A stretch of DNA of 64,000 nt from positions 124,001 through 188,000 of the forward strand of contig JAHNUO010000015.1 in the NCBI GenBank assembly GCA_019787685.1. Reading direction: 5' to 3'. The position numbers were made by a program, and so were the translations under genes. The notes under the pieces were generated by a model. That model did not search any database. It was not told the DNA's origin and worked only from the letters and a program-made list of their open reading frames with translations. Below are positions 23,956 to 35,578 of the stretch, in pieces. This stretch comes from Chiua virens (lineage: Eukaryota; Basidiomycota; Agaricomycetes; Boletales; Boletaceae). Numbering within the stretch: the first letter of the stretch is position 1; each line of letters begins with the position of its first letter.

Positions 23956-25997
23956 TTATTGTACGAGGATTCGTTCCAGTGCGTGTCTGACCACATCTGC
24001 ATCATACCGCGGACCCTGATCCCCACTATCTTCGTCGGTACCCCTGACCATCATAGGCCTGACACCTAACATCTGGAAAATGAACATAACGTAAGAGCAA
24101 CTACGGCGAATGGTGGTGCGAACGCACTGTCAAGCCCTTGATATCCACTTCAATATGAGTTCCCCTGAGCCAGACAAGATGGGTAATGAACGCGGAGACC
24201 GGGTAAACTGTATTTGCGTTCCCAAGACCGTAGGATGGCTTCTGATAATTGGAATTGAGGACCCCTGCAATGACTCTGGGGGTAGCGTGAGACTAAAGGG
24301 CAACATATTTGCACCGAGAAGTAACCCTGCTTACTTGACATAGTCAACGGCGGTGTAACCATCCGTTTCTCTGTCATTCTTTCCATTTACTGATTGAAAT
24401 CAGGAAGACTGATAATCCTAAAGGGTAATATTGCTTACGCAGAAGAATCTTTGTCCGCATAGGGCCAGATCTCGCAATTGCAGATGCCACCCCACGGAGT
24501 GCTAAGCAAGGGATGATGCTACATGTGTGTGCGACCCCGTGGCATCCAGAAGACATCAATCGAACTTCGGACTTACCTTGTCCAGAGCGAACCACAAGAA
24601 TACACTAATGCCTCGGAGGTTCCAATTGTTTTGATGAACTCAGGGTTCGGCGTGGGATGCACTTCATGGCCATACGCGTTGATGTAATACAACCCTATCT
24701 CAAGATGCTGTGGTTCAAGCACAAGATTTATCCAAAGATCACCCACTGTATATCTTGGCCGGCAGTTGTTCATAGCCTCGGTCTTTCTCCAGTTGGCTAT
24801 ACATGACATTAGATCGATGAAGAATTCCACCCATTCCGTCCACGGGAGAAAGTGCATCCTTCTCTGGACTGTCTTCCTCGAATGATGATGAAGGATTCAC
24901 GGGATGAGATATCTCGCACTGTCCGACGAGCCTGATACCATTTTCCTGTTGGGAACGTTTCCGTACCTGTGTCATCCTGGTTCGAGTATGAAACTTACTA
25001 GCTCCGCCGCGATAGTCACGGTGTGGTTAGTCACTATCGCCGGCAGTATGTTCGCCTTCACATGACGTGTCAATCGGTCAGTTCGGCGTTCCCAAGGAAC
25101 AACATACCTGACTGTTGGTGATAGATGCGAACAAGAATATAGCTGATGGCAAGGACCGAAAGAAGGTCTGAGCTCCAGAAATGAAGTAATTTCCAATGCT
25201 AGAAAATAGTCTCTCAGCTAAATCCCACCCTGTGCTAGCCGAGTCCTACCTGCCATTCAAAAAGGAAAAGTTCTTATGAGCGCGTTTGAGCACTTCGTTC
25301 TCAAAGTAGACAAGAAAGCCTGCAATTCCCAGAGTCAATAATGTACATACTCCGTCGACCTGTACATAAACATTACGAAGGAATTGGAACGCACCTCGGA
25401 TAGTCTCTTTGCGGTCGTTGGGAATTCCCGACCAAAGAGGATTGCGTCCTTCGATGATGTCTCTCCACTCTTCGCGAGCTTCACCTTCAGAAACGTTTGC
25501 GGGTAATCTGTATGAAAGAAGCGTGCGCACGGCACCGAGGGGAGTATTTGAGGGTGCTGGAGGTATCAGGCGGACAAGTCTGGAACGTATGTCACCTTGC
25601 ACGCCACGAAGTGAGTGGCCCACGAGGATAATCAATTGAAGAATACGTGCGAAGGTGGCGTACCTATAGATGGACCTCCAAGGACGCGAATGATCTCGCT
25701 CGACGAACCTCCGTCGTCCGAAACAGGGAGTACAAAACACGCATTATCGAACGCGGTGCAGATGGCATTCCCGCCAGAACCGCCCGATATCACCGTGATG
25801 AGGGGTGAAGACTCCGGCGTGCTTGTGGTTTGAACCTTGGTTCTCGGGCGGAGGTAAGTGTTGTTACTGTCTCCTGGAGTCGCCAGTGGCTGCGGAATGG
25901 GGTTCGTGGGCTGGACAGGAAGATCGAACACCGATGAGCTTGGGCTATCATCAAGGCGACTGTTTTGCCTTGCGGGGTGGAGTAGTCCATGGTCCAT
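23956..25997 (-). CDS. CofD-like / UPF0052 family protein
   Basis: The family comprises archaeal CofD (2-phospho-L-lactate transferase of coenzyme F420 synthesis) and bacterial YvcK (UDP-sugar-binding regulator of cell-wall and carbon metabolism). Fungal members have no established function. The start ATG at 25997 (MDHGLLHPARQNS) leads into the nucleotide-binding loop ITVISGGSGGNAICTAFDN and VSDDGGSSSEIIRVLGGPSI-GDIRSRL. Downstream are FSFLNGSIGNYFISGAQTFF, the AAEL region, GQCEISHPVNP, YYINAYGHEVHPTPNPEF, SLWT-SIIPCLALRGVASAI, DRETDGYTAVDYV, LVWLRGTHIEVDIKG, and an end in ADVVRHALERILVQ. These match the full fungal UPF0052 layout, so the gene appears intact, with about ten short introns. F420 is not made by fungi, so a CofD reaction is not implied. 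It is divergent from the DUF7704 pair. Confidence 0.82.
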
Positions 25998-26503
25998 GGG
26001 TTTGTTATCTACGGGTTGCCTAAGTATCAGATCAAGGTTGGGTCAAGGTTATGAAGCAGTGCAACTCCGGGTCCGACAACTCAGATACACAAAGTCCCTT
26101 TGACTGGCAACCATCTATGATAATCTTGGTGATGCAAACTAGTCGCATGTTTCGTACACTTTGACCAATCCCTGAATCCGGTCTTGAATTTCGTTTTGAA
26201 CTTGAACCTTGCGCGCGCTCAACTGCCATTGAGTCTCAGTCACTTGATCTAGAGACGCCATAAATGTATGAGAGGGACAGAGAGGTATTTGGATCGATTT
26301 CTGACAATGAGTCTTTGACTGACATTGTAGCATCATATTGAATTCAATTCGTTCTCAGCAACCCCTAGCCTGGTTACCGACTTACGGTAAGTTGACTTGC
26401 GTGAGACGCATTATCGCCCTGGCGAAGTTCGTCCGAACCGCGTCCGAACACCAGCCCTCTCAACGACCACCATCACTAGCGCTGCGAGCCCGCAACCATC
26501 ATC

Positions 26504-27314
26504 ATGCCTAGAGACTTTCCTGCCCTCCCTGGGTTTTACCAGGCATTCTTTCTCTACTTTGAACCCCGTAAGTGAACCCCTGTTCATTGACAGTTCGCAG
26601 ATATACCTAAAACTCACGTGTCCTGTCATGTAAAGTGTCAACGATGGCTCCCGTCTTCTTGATTTGGTTCTTCCCCGGAGCAGGGTGGTTCCACTCCGAG
26701 CTCATCCCAGGCCCTTCCTCTGGCACACTGGATGCGCGAACGACGATGGCGACATGGCAGCTCGGCAATTGTATGACAGTTTTTGTTATCTGCGGTTTGA
26801 GTGGATGCTCATTGCGCGGTTTCATGTTGCAGGCTTCCTGTTGTTAGGATTAACGTCCTCGCTCGTGTTTCGAGCGGTTCGAGACACGCTTCCTGACAAA
26901 CCTGAAATCCAGGAACGTATTGTGGGCGCTAGCATGACTGCGCTCGCCCTTTGCGATGTGAGTACCATTTACATGTATCTCTTCAGGGTCTTTGAAGACT
27001 GACCTCCGAGCGCTACCAGGTCACCCAGTCAGTTGGCTATGCATGAAGTGTTTGCAATCGTGCTGATGAGGATACAGTTTCGTGGTTTCATGGATTGGCC
27101 TTCCGGAAGAATTGCGGTTTGCATTTGGCTCGTGGAACTCGATGATTCACGGAAACATTACCTTTGTCATCGTTCTTCTCATCATGAGGTGAGAATTCAG
27201 TCTCAAAGATATCGAAGATTTAACATGTCTTTCAGGTTGGCTTGGTTTGCCGGTATCGGACGACAGAGGTATTACTACGGCAAACCAACTCTCAAAAACA
27301 AGAAGTCAGCTTGA
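26504..27314 (+). CDS. DUF7704-type small membrane protein, copy A
   Basis: An intact six-exon gene for a small multi-pass membrane protein of about 165 residues, of the fungal DUF7704 type as I recall it; function unknown. Exon 1 encodes MPRDFPALPGFYQAFFLYFE; exon 2 continues PLSTMAPVFLIWFFPGAGWF and ends in WQLGNC. Later parts read FLLLGLTSSLVFRAVRDTLP, ERIVGASMTALALCD, then VTHFVVSWIGLPEELRFAFG and RLAWFAGIGRQRYYYGKPTL. About four hydrophobic segments are visible. The junction CDVTHFVV requires an 8-nt exon (27020-27027, GTCACCCA) between introns of 62 and 50 nt. A tandem paralog follows in the same orientation 463 bp downstream. It is divergent from the CofD-like gene with 506 bp between starts. 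Confidence 0.75.
27020..27027 (+). other. 8-nt microexon (GTCACCCA) of DUF7704 copy A
   Basis: Flanked by introns 26958-27019 and 27028-27077, both GT-AG. It supplies Val-Thr-His(first two bases) and bridges phase 0 to phase 2. Skipping it shifts the frame of the downstream exon encoding FVVSWIGLPEELRF. Confidence 0.75.
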
Positions 27315-27777
27315 AAGTGGATTTTTGTCGCGAAACCATTCTTACGTGTCAGAATGCTATCTTGCTTTCGGAAACCACATCGGATGTACTTTGACCATGT
27401 GTGCATTCCGAATTGAGTCGAATTTGTTCTTGGGGACAGTAAATATGAGATGAATATTCATCCGTAAATATGAACGTTGGATCGGGGCGTAGGTTGGTTG
27501 GGGGGGTGATCAAGGCAATAGTGGACGTGGTATTTCAGGAACGGGCATAGAGGGTAAGATGTAGGCGCTGAGGACAGTGCGATCGAGAGGCATGCGGTTG
27601 AGAAGGGGGCGCCGCGAGCACGTTCACTATCAAGTTGGAGATGACCTTCGACGCTGCACCAAGAAAGTGGTCAGGCACACTATATCGTCCGGCCTGGTTC
27701 ATCAGACTGCCAGCTGGCAAAACTCAAACACCAACCTTCTTAAGTAAAGCCCACGATCATCAGAGAAGGCTGGTATC

Positions 27778-28566
27778 ATGCCTCGCGACTCTCCCGTACT
27801 CCCTGGCTTTTACCGGGCGTTATTCCTCTACATCGAGCCTCGTCAGTGTTGTCCTGTTCCAGCCTTTAAACATGCTCAGACTCACATATTCCAATAAGTG
27901 TCAACGATAGCTGGTACCGTCATGACATGGTTCTTCCCCGGAGCGGAGTGGTTCCACTCTCAGCTGATACCAGCGGTCTCTTCCTCTGGAGCACTGGACG
28001 CGCCAACGGTGATGGCGTTGCGGCAACTTGGCAATTGTATGATAGCTATCTGCAACCCAAGTCGATACTCATCACTTAGTTCCTTTTGCAGGCTTTCTGT
28101 TGATCGCTATGACATCCTCACTCTCATTCGAGCGATCGAGAATACATTGCCTAACAATCCCGAGGCTCAAGAATGCATCTTGGGTGCGAGTATGACTGCG
28201 CTCGCCTTTTGCGATGTGAGTACCATAAGCTATGGATCTTCACAGATTAACCGAGATACTGCCAGATCACACAGTGAGTTGGTTACGCCTAGTACTTACC
28301 CCCAAGTGTGCTGACGAGGGCGTAGTGCCCTAGTTACGTGGATTGGCCTGCCTGTAGAATTGCGGCTTGCGTTTGGGTCGTGGAACCCAATGACTCATGG
28401 AAACATCACCTTTTCACTCTTTCTCTTTGCCACGAGGTGAGAATTGTGTCACTCAGAAAAGTTTAAACATTTTGACATCTTCGTCAGATTGGCTTGGTTT
28501 GCTGGCATTGGACGACAGAGATTTTACTATGGGAAGACGGCTCGCGAGAGCAGGAAGTCGGCTTGA
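27778..28566 (+). CDS. DUF7704-type small membrane protein, copy B (carries an apparent frameshift)
   Basis: Tandem paralog of copy A with the same exon layout: MPRDSPVLPGFYRALFLYIE, then PLSTIAGTVMTWFFPGAEWF, RQLGNC, ASMTALAFCD, an 8-nt microexon (28266-28273, ATCACACA) giving CDITHALVTWIGLP, and the end LAWFAGIGRQRFYYGK...SRKSA. In the third exon the alignment to copy A needs one missing base near 28126: the frame giving FLLIAMTSSLS before it differs from the frame giving RAIENTLPNNPEAQECILGA after it. No alternative splice site repairs this. Everything else, including splice sites and the microexon, is preserved, so the lesion is either very recent or a sequence error. If real, translation would stop after the second hydrophobic segment and copy B would be a young pseudogene. 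Confidence 0.65.
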
Positions 28567-28634
28567 AAATAGATGAAACCATATAATGTCCAAATGCCGG
28601 TCTCGGTATTGGGAGACGAGATCGAGTAATACCT

Positions 28635-29663
28635 TTACCGTGTGCTCCGGACAAATCCATGTGGCGCGCCTTGGTATTTCATGACTCCGACATTTGCTAG
28701 AAAAAAAGATATGGTATATGGTATATGGCATCGAATATCGTGATAGATCAACTTACCCGGTCGTCTCTCCCAGCCCTTTTTCTTGGCCTTGAGAAGGGCT
28801 CGCTTGCCCTTCAAAGCCAAGTTCTGATCTACAAATTTGCGAGCCCGCGCAGACGGGACAGTTCGTGCTGTAGGTTGTGACCGTGGATCTGATGCTGGGG
28901 GTAACGTGCGGACGGTACGACCACTGAACAGGAATGAAGTGCCTCGTATAACTGGTGATTTGAGAGTGATGACGTACCCAATGACGAGATCCTTTGAAAG
29001 GGCGACAGATTTTCGCCGTCGTTTCTTGACCGTTTGCTTTTGAGTCGATCCTGCGGGTCTTTTGAGGCGGTGCCCGATTCTGCGAGGCGAAAGCGGCAGC
29101 AAACAGGTCGTCTGCAAGATAGTCGGTCCTCCGAGTAGAGAGTGCCGCAGTCTCATTTTCCTCTTCCTCATCCATGTCTTCATCACTTTCACTGCCATGT
29201 TCAAACGATGCGTCCGAGCCCGATGCCATATCATCGCCTAAATCGATTCCCTCCCCAAATCCGAGTCCTTTGAATTCGTCGTCGTCGTCCGCCGGCTCTC
29301 CTTCCTCACTCTCGACTTCGTCTGCAGCATCCCTCATCGCTCTCAACATCCTCGCTTCCACGCTGTCATCTTCATCTTCATCTTCATCCTTATCCAAGTC
29401 TCCCTCGTCTCCCCCTTGCATAAATCGGACCACTTTGGACTTGTGGCCCGTCTTTGCACCCTTGGTCACGCGCGTTCTCTCCTTCAGCTTCTGGTCTCGC
29501 TCCCGGTTACGCGCCTTTTTTCGTGCCCGTTCTTCGATCGCAAAGTCGTCGAGGGCTTTTTGACTCCGCTTTGCATCGGCTTTGGAGGTCGCGTGTGAGA
29601 CCATATCTGGCGCATCGTCATCGTCGCTCGATGCGTCTCGTGTCGTTTGCAGTTTGCGTGCCA
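28635..29663 (-). CDS. Acidic/basic nucleolar-type protein, possibly U3 snoRNA-associated (UTP16/Bud21-like)
   Basis: The ATG at 29663 (MARKLQTTRDASSDDDDAPD) begins a long exon with a helical charged block (MVSHATSKADAKRSQKALDD, then ERARKKARNRERDQKLKERT). Long Asp/Glu-rich tracts follow, then a basic region after a short intron near 28920-28980 (SKDLVIG). The C-terminal part has GRTVRTLPP, TARTVPSARARKFVDQNLAL and KAKKKGWERRP. The last exon (after a GTAAGT intron at about 28700-28757) ends ANVGVMKYQGAPHGFVRSTR. The combination of a VS...SK coiled segment with RERxxKLKE and a C-terminal basic region resembles the fungal U3-snoRNA-associated UTP16/Bud21 family of the small-subunit processome, but I hold this loosely; it may be another nucleolar ribosome-biogenesis factor. 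It is convergent with DUF7704 copy B (68 bp apart). Confidence 0.5.
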
Positions 29664-29868
29664 TTGCAAAAATACTCGCACAAGATTCCAAGTCGAGAGC
29701 TGTAAGCTTGGGAAAGGAATTTACCCATCACGTGCGTATCCAGGTACAAACTCGATAGGGGCTAAAATCACCTAGAGGCTAGAGTACTCATACGATTCAA
29801 TCATGTCAGAAACACGGAGGCCATCTTCCATCAATCGTACAGGAACATATAACACACAGTGACTGTCA

Positions 29869-30610
29869 TCATTCTACACCCAACTCACTCGTCCCTCTCA
29901 CAAAAAAATAATTTGCACCCACCAGCTTGAGACTATACCTCTCCGCAAAACGCGCCGCGTTCCACCTGGCACGATCCCTGGGACCGCTCTTGCACTCATG
30001 CGCGTCCGCGGGGATCACAAAGTCGACGCTTGGCTCTTGGTAGAGTAAAAACACTGTCGTGCCACCCGAGTAAGCAGCAACATCTGCAGCAACACCACGC
30101 GATACACACCATAGCGATGCGGTCCTGTACCCCGCGGCGGCGCAGGCGGATAATAAGGCGTCGTCGCCACCCGCGTCGTGCGCGCACTCAAATCACCCGT
30201 ATCGAGCTGCACTCAACGCAGGTGCCTTGAGTCCCGTGAATCTACGACGAATATGCCCGTCAGCCCGAGGAACGTGGACAGGGACTCGACTCGATACGTA
30301 CCACCCAATGGCGCCACTGTCCCATCTTGGGATCACTCCTCGACGGCGCGTCCGGGTCTGTCATGACGAGTGTGTATCCAACGTCCGTCGCCGCCGCAAA
30401 CGATTGCATAGGCGTGAACGACACAGACGGCTCGTCAGCCGTATCAACCGTCGTCAGCATATTGCCCAGGATGGCTTCCTTCCCAGTGGGCCATTTCACG
30501 ACGAGGAGTGCTTCGGGGAAAAAGGGGGTCTTGTCAGGGATCACGTCAGGAATAATGCCCGCTCGCGAGATGGCGGTTGAAACCAGTGAAAGGGGATCAG
30601 AAAGTGACAT
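29869..30610 (-). CDS. Phosphatidylethanolamine-binding protein (PEBP/TFS1) family
   Basis: Starts [20 protein letters not shown] and runs through [14 protein letters not shown] to the CR1 motif [20 protein letters not shown], whose DPDxP signature lines the ligand pocket. The CR2 motif follows as [15 protein letters not shown]; splicing of a 59-nt intron (GTGTGTAT...CGACAG) restores [14 protein letters not shown]. The C-terminal part ([20 protein letters not shown], ending TSELGVE) is the usual helix-strand finish. The length is about 200 residues with no secretion signal. Yeast TFS1 inhibits carboxypeptidase Y and affects Ras signalling; other family members bind lipids or kinases, so the specific role here is not predictable. 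The ATG at 30610 is preferred over an upstream in-frame Met because the family start follows it directly. Confidence 0.87.
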
Positions 30611-30993
30611 TGCGGTCGTATTCCAATGTTGGAGATAGGTGTTGGAGGTTGGGTTGAGAATTTGTCTGTGGATGCCCTTGTGACGCAAAGGGGCAATTCA
30701 AATGACGATAGTGGCGATATCCCGTGTTCGTATGCCGTCCGGCGTAACTTCGCATTCGCGCAAGGGCTACATTTGTCGCAATGTGGACCACTCGCGTTCT
30801 CATCTAGCTGTCGGAGGGTGACCAGTGACCGGTGATGTCTAAAGTAAAGAGAAAGAACAGGGAGCGGCTGTTGGACGCCTGATTCGCAAGCACCCAGTGA
30901 TATCATATTCCATCGATTCATCTATTATACGCGTAATGCATTTTCACAAGTGTTTTCTAGTGAAAATTCAGTTCCATAAACTACTCAGGTGTG

Positions 30994-33900
30994 TCAATGA
31001 GCACCTAGAACACAGGTTAAGATGGTGCACTCAACAGATTCTGAAACATCTGATATGCCTCCGACTTGGTTTGCCTCACTGGAGCTGATCAAACTCATTC
31101 CACGACCCAGCTTCTGCAAGTCTGCCCAAAAATCCTTGTTCCCGTTCTTTCCATTACAGTCTTGCTTCAGACCTTTCAAGAGCCTGCGCAAAAAGTCAGT
31201 CCAGTCCAGAACAACTACCTCCCAACTCACTCATTCCATGCGTCAATCTCGTCCTCCTGTATACTAGTCAAACGAATCCAAGCAGCATAAAAGTCAAGGT
31301 ATGCACTTACCCTTAAACACGCCTCACGCAATTCTTTCAAACACTCCACCATCTCGTCCTTCCGTCGACTCGAAAACGGCCGCCTAATAATCTCTCTTAC
31401 CACAACTCCAAGATCTTCTACGGCCTTGGTAACCACATCCCCTTGTTTGAGGTTCTGACGGAAATCTCTGAGTGGGTACGCATTGCCGATAATCCTCCCG
31501 GGTGCTCTCTGTGGATCGAACTCGGGCTCAGGGGAGGCTGTCGGGGTCGGCAAACTAGGCCCGCTTGGTGCCGGTTTCGACCCCAATAAGAGTTCTCCGT
31601 CCGATTCTGACTCGGTCTCAGAGTCATCCGTCACCCTCTTCATTTTAGTGCGAGACATAGAGGCGTTAACTGTTTGTGATTTCGACTCCGAGGCGACGTC
31701 AGGCCGCTTTCGGACGGGACCTTTTTGGTCGAGAAGAATCATATCTTCATCTTGATCCTGTGCGTATACATGATCGTCTTTGCGTGCTTTTGGAGCTCTC
31801 TTGGGAACTGAAAAGTAGCAGGAGGTTGGTGTAAACACGAAAATGAAACTAGGCCAATACGTGCCTTCCTTGACCTTGAAGGCATCTTTGCACTCTTGCA
31901 GGGCACCCTTTGCAGTCTTGAGCACACGTTTCGGGGGATTGAAGTACTTGGTAAGCTCAGGATGGGGTGGTGGGAGTGGATGGGTTGTTATGTCTGACAC
32001 TACTGCAGCATGGAACTGAGCTTGTTTTGTGCGGTGAACCGCTGGGTTAAACGAATTAAATGAATCAAACCAAGGCTGAATCTCGCTGTGGAAAATTGGT
32101 CTGAGCCCACGAACGATGCAAGTCTGAATTTCAAATGCTTACCCTGTCTCATCTTCATCACCTGCGTCCATTAGGTCCATAGCATCCACGAAATTGTCCA
32201 TGGCTTCGAGCTGCTCCTCCGTTGGGATGTAAGGATGTTTCGTAATCTTTACCCCTGACCTCGAGACGAGGGTGGTAAGTGAAGGGAAAGTGTATTGTCT
32301 GACATCGTCCGCAAACGGCATCTATACAATGATCATCCGTGACCATCCCAATTGTGTAGAGGAAAGAGGAATATACCTGTGCCCATAGTAGTTGATCCAC
32401 TTTCGTCTCTGGCACGGGCGCGAGAATACCCATTTTGGGGTCTGCACCCTCTGTTCTCACCATTCTCGCAATTGCTAGGACACCTCTCGAATACATGGCT
32501 TGAACAATCGACGAGAATGCAAGTTGTTCAGGCACAGATGTCGGGGAAGCATAGACATATGCCACCTCGCCCATGGGATACGACCGATTGAACTAAACAG
32601 CAAACCGATGCTTATGTTCAAGGGGACAATGCAGAAAGTGTAGAGGAGACGCACGTTCTTCTCCTCGAAAAATCCGCAAATCTCTATGCCCTTCTTAGTG
32701 TTCAACCGCTGAAACTGCCCATCTGGACAAGGGACATAGGTGGAACCATACTTAAACCCTTTGATAAGCTGTTCCTTTTCCACCTTTTCAAGGTGTGTTT
32801 CCTCCGTCGTGACACTCTTCCCTTCGTCGACTTCCATCGAGACATCTTGACCAGGGGACCCTTTATCCTCTTCTTCATTTCCAGAGGATCTGTCAATGAC
32901 ATATTCTGTCCGTCTCTTGACTTCCTTGAAAACAGTCTTCCCCTCTTCAACATCATCGATGTCCACATCGTCGCCATCCTTCCTGAAAAACTTTTTCCAG
33001 GACGCTGCTCTAGCCATACTGATGCGCTTTGCGATGCGCACGTTGATCTCGATAGCCTCACTTTCACGGACCTCAACGTCTCCTAAACGAAGTGTTGTCG
33101 TGACGAGCGAGGACTTGACTTCCTTGGGGTCAGGATAAGTAAGTGTAAGGAGTGCATGTTCGAGGGACCCGAGAAGACCAAGGCCCTCTGGAAGCGTTGA
33201 TGTGAGGTGCGCATAGAAGTTTTCGTTCACGCGCTAGAGAAGAATTGTCGACACAAACCGTGGCGAGATGGTTCTACTCACCTTGATGGAGGGTTTGTCT
33301 TCTTCGCGATACCCGATGTCTTCGTCATCAAAGTCGGCGCCTCTATTTTAGACGTCAGCATCAAGCAGAGTCAAGGAGCGACAAGGAAAACCCAAGTGTC
33401 GATAAACCTTTCACTCACACGACAGTCAGCGATACGTTGAACTCCGACATTTTCTTCACAATGGTTTCCCATTGCTCGATTTCCATGGGTGATTCCCCAT
33501 CCGTAACAAGGACCATTTTGCGCGTCCAGGTGCGTTTCTTCCGCAAACTAATTGTCTTGTGTTTCAGTGCCAACGATCAAGGCGTCAATTGCTGAATTTG
33601 GAGAGGTTTCATGTCATAAAATGAATAAATGCATGACATAGAAGGCGACTTACGGTCCCCCGCAGTCTCTGACGCCTGAAGCTCGTCTAATTTTGCGAGC
33701 GTGCCAGAGTTTGGTTGGCCAATTGGGATATATTCTGAGACATGGTCGTAACCTCCATGCTCGTCATGGATTATATTGTTACTTTCTGTTCAGATTTGTT
33801 TGGACGCATATAAAGCACAGGAGGTGAGCTGTATGCTCGATCCCGTGAAAAAATAATGCATACTCTCGGAGCCAAAGGTAATCACGCCGCATTGATCCGT

Positions 33901-34218
33901 CTTTCGCCCATTAAATATCTAAGAAGACAGTGCATGAAAATGAGGTGAGAACGCGCACCACGCGTCACAAAGTAGGGGAATACCATTTGCTGGATCTTCA
34001 TTTTGACAAACTGAAGTGACCATTCCAGCTTTGTCATCTTAATGCTCTTTGTCTCTCCTTTTGGACCCACGACAAGCTCCACGGTTCTGGGGGCTCCCAT
34101 GGAAGGAGAGAGATCAATGAGAAACATCATAACGGTGTACTTGGAAGTATTTGCATCAGTTTAAAGCGCATATAGACCATTAAGAGAGAGGGCTTACACC
34201 GGCGCGCTCTGCGGGCAT
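30994..34218 (-). CDS. KU80: Ku80 subunit of the Ku heterodimer (non-homologous end joining)
   Basis: Ku70/Ku80 forms a ring on broken DNA ends and starts non-homologous end joining; it also acts at telomeres. The first exon (MPAERAG, 34198-34218) splices to YTVMMFLIDLSPSMGAPRTV, the Ku vWA domain start. Further along are IIHDEHGGYDHVSEYIPIGQ, RKMVLVTDGESPMEIEQWET and FDDEDIGYREEDKPSIK. The core beta-barrel follows (ALLTLTYPDPKEVKSSLVTT, YVPCPDGQFQRLNTKKGIEI, YPMGEVAYVYASPTSVPEQL, ILAPVPETKVDQLLWAQMPF, ADDVRQYTFPSL). Then come the DNA-encircling arm and linker (ELTKYFNPPKRVLKTAKGAL) and the C-terminal region (QGDVVTKAVEDLGVVVREII, ECLKELREACL, KDFWADLQKLGRGMSLISSS). The protein is about 830 residues, full length for fungi, from many exons. 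The very end (after SDVSESVE) may be spliced differently. CSN7 lies 160 bp upstream on the same strand. Confidence 0.93.
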
Positions 34219-34377
34219 GGTGGAGAAGAGTCAGGAGAAGGTACACCGCCACACAAACACGTCGCGCCAATAAAACTCACGTGACACGCGTGACAATGAT
34301 GATACCGAGACTACGCTTGATGAAAGTGCTACTAGTGATACAAGCTGCTAGACACTAAACTACAGTAATTCTGCAAC

Positions 34378-35449
34378 TCACACTCTGTTACGCTTCCTTT
34401 GGGACATTTTCAGGGCACTTTCACCCGTCAATCTGCGACAGCACTAAGGCAACACGAACGGAAAGAAAAGAAAGTGACATACTTGCGATTCCTGATCCTG
34501 ATCCCCTCAGACGCAGGTTCGTCGACGTCCATGCTATCGATATTGTTCGGACCTGTTCCACGCCTACCTCCCTTGTTGTCCTTCAGGCGCTCCTGGACGT
34601 CCTTCAGGCTTGCTTGATACACTTTTTCTTGCTCTTCGTTTTCCACCTGCGCCATCGCCGTGTACGTTCCAGTTTCCATTAGTTTCTGATCCAGTTCTGA
34701 TAGCACGGCCGCCGTCGTACTTGCCCTACGATCCAATAAGTGCCACTCGACGGACAAGGGGGCTGATGGACGGACCAGTTCTGAAGTGCTTCTAATAGCT
34801 TCTCGAGCTTTCCTGGTTCGAGATCCCGTCCCATCGTATACTCGATTTCGAGCTGCTGCTCCTTTTGGTCGAGCTTTCCGCGAAGGATGTCAAGGTAGAT
34901 GGCATCGATGATGAGGTCCTCGAGTTCTCTTATGTTCGTCACCCTTAGCTCCTCAAGGAGCACAGAGTAGGATAGGATCTGTGGCGCCATCTTAGCGAGT
35001 AGACGGTAACGTCAAGATGATGGTTATACATGACGTTCCATTGCAAGGGTGACTATCGTGAGGTACTTGAGCTTTGTTATCTGAGCTTGATTGAGAGATG
35101 GAAGGGAATCCTTGTGCTCTGTCACCAGTATCGTCAGCACTAAATGGATGCCCATGACACATGCAATCAACCTAGATAATCCCTGAACGTGCGATACGCA
35201 AAGAGCTGCAAGAGTGAGAGATACGGTGCATGCAGCTCGCTGGTGGCAAGCTGATCTAGACGTAAGTCCCGCAAAAAAGGAGGTAGTGATTGGACGTGCC
35301 TCTTGGATGTTTGGCAACTCGAGGAGCTCAGTGAAGACGAACACGCCCGGTGCTGAGGTGGCGTCCTGAATGAGCTTTGCGGCTGCAGCGCCTTTGGCAG
35401 ATTTTGAGATGAGTAGAAAAGGTTCAAGACGTGCTGTGAAGTTGTCCAT
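34378..35449 (-). CDS. CSN7: COP9 signalosome subunit 7 (PCI domain)
   Basis: CSN removes Nedd8 from cullin-RING ubiquitin ligases; subunit 7 is a PCI scaffold. The start is [20 protein letters not shown] (35449; an extra MI lies just upstream at 35455), then [20 protein letters not shown] and [10 protein letters not shown]. After introns come [17 protein letters not shown] and [20 protein letters not shown], then the winged-helix part of the PCI domain: [61 protein letters not shown] coiled C-terminal part ([14 protein letters not shown]) and a basic tail ending [11 protein letters not shown] complete about 270 residues. The last intron joins RNRK to LTGESALK. It is divergent from RGP1 with only 129 bp between starts, and upstream of Ku80 on the same strand. 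Confidence 0.9.
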
Positions 35450-35578
35450 GATCACTGTTTGGATCCAAGTTGATTGGTTGTGCTCCTCATCCCGTTCTCA
35501 GACCCACGCAGCCTTGGGACTCGTCTTTTGTATTTATACTGTACGTGGCACTTTCTGTCCGTCGTCTTCACCCTTGCC
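35450..35578. promoter_or_regulatory. Shared divergent promoter interval, CSN7 / RGP1
   Basis: Only 129 bp lie between the two start codons. A TATA-like tatttata is present at 35531-35538 on the plus strand. Both 5' UTRs must be very short or overlap. Confidence 0.5.

Noticed and set aside
29174..29563. 129-codon Ser-rich plus-strand ORF
   Set aside because: It is the exact complement of the Asp/Glu-rich tract of the nucleolar-type gene on the minus strand.
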